From UBA9214 sp964443845 (GTDB taxonomy: Bacteria; Pseudomonadota; Gammaproteobacteria; UBA9214), in NCBI GenBank assembly GCA_964443845.1, contig CAYUFA010000038.1, positions 1 through 24,350 on the forward strand: a DNA stretch of 24,350 nucleotides, given 5' to 3'. The position numbers were made by a program, and so were the translations under genes. Positions 23,929-24,350 of the stretch are shown here, piece by piece; within the stretch, counting starts at the first letter, position 1; each line of letters opens with the position of its first letter. Below the pieces are notes generated by a model. That model did no database searches. It saw nothing but the letters and a program-made list of their open reading frames with translations, and was not told the DNA's origin.

Positions 23929-24350
23929 ATGAACAAAAACATTCACATCGGCGGAATACTTTCGGCGCTTGCAGCCGGAATTCTGCTCAGCAGCACCGCC
24001 CAGGCACACCAGGCCGGCATGGCCAACGCGGGCTACGTCGGCGATCACAACGGTCACTATATCACGGACGGTGCAGGCGACTGTGTCCGCACCGGCGCCT
24101 GGACGAAAGACATGATGACCGTGGATTGCGGCGCGCCACCGCCAGTCGTGGCCAAGGCTCCGCCACCTCCGCCCCCGCCGGCACCGCCACCCCCGCAGCC
24201 GGTCTACGAGACCATAAACCTGACCGCCGGCGCCCTGTTCGACCTGAACAAGAGCAAGATCAAACCGGCCGGCAAGGAAGCGCTGGATGCCGTGGCCGCC
24301 AAGATCAGCGGCAACGACAGGGTAACGGACGTGAAGATCGTCGGCCACAC
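23929..24350 (+). CDS. OmpA-family outer-membrane protein (3' end beyond window)
   Basis: 140 residues are visible before the window ends. Residues 1-26 form a signal peptide (ILSALAAGILLSSTAQA, cleavage after AQA). A short segment follows (GYVGDHNGHYITDGAGDCVRTGAWTK) with Cys52 and Cys67, which could form a disulfide. Then comes a Pro-rich linker (about 70-91, with runs of Pro), then the start of an OmpA-like peptidoglycan-binding domain (YETINLTAGALFDLNKSKIKPAGKEALDAVAAKI). There is no room for an eight-strand beta-barrel before the linker, so this is the barrel-less type found in some gammaproteobacteria. AGGAG lies 11 bases before the ATG. Confidence 0.85.
   Translation, partial: MNKNIHIGGILSALAAGILLSSTAQAHQAGMANAGYVGDHNGHYITDGAGDCVRTGAWTKDMMTVDCGAPPPVVAKAPPPPPPPAPPPPQPVYETINLTAGALFDLNKSKIKPAGKEALDAVAAKISGNDRVTDVKIVGH

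Overview
The window reads as a chromosomal segment of a G+C-rich gammaproteobacterium. The strongest evidence is gene order: mtnA, gyrA, serC, serA, pheA, hisC, tyrA, aroA, cmk, rpsA, ihfB, lapB and pyrF follow one another on the minus strand. This is close to the gyrA-to-ihfB supercluster of Pseudomonas and related gammaproteobacteria. A more exact placement (for example purple-sulfur or Ectothiorhodospira-type relatives) is only a guess from the multiheme cytochrome and the style of the proteins. No mobile element, CRISPR array, rRNA or tRNA was seen.

Left part (1-7.5 kb), mostly unlinked genes: a truncated multiheme c-type cytochrome (minus, runs off the left edge), purU (plus), a two-CBS-domain protein (minus), a CsgG-like outer-membrane lipoprotein (plus), then manC and galU (minus), which supply GDP-mannose and UDP-glucose for surface polysaccharide. 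The gaps here are long (320-510 bases) and hold hairpins, palindromes and promoter-like sequences.

Middle and right part (7.5-23.7 kb), minus strand, read from right to left: mtnA (methionine salvage), then gyrA from its own extended -10 promoter. Next come serine synthesis (serC, serA), the phenylalanine/tyrosine/shikimate block (pheA, hisC-type aminotransferase, tyrA, aroA), cmk, rpsA and ihfB. The aromatic genes are tightly packed: hisC/tyrA overlap by 4 bases and tyrA/aroA by 8. SerC and SerA feed PLP-linked and serine metabolism. PheA and TyrA divide prephenate made from the chorismate that AroA helps supply, and the HisC-type aminotransferase may act on histidinol phosphate or on aromatic keto acids. 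A strong intrinsic terminator lies between ihfB and lapB, followed by lapB, pyrF and a secreted ComEA-like DNA-binding protein. At the right edge a plus-strand OmpA-family protein begins and runs off the window.

Most of the window is ordinary housekeeping DNA, and I found no convincing undescribed multi-gene system. The points most worth a second look are non-coding: a structured, terminator-containing ihfB-lapB gap with no lapA; a 12-bp inverted repeat with 9-10-bp phased TTCCGTG units between aroA and cmk; and a 60-base imperfect palindrome just after comEA. Also notable are a Gln-rich tail on IhfB, a class II-like AroA, and a SerA that appears to have Asp in place of the usual catalytic Glu.
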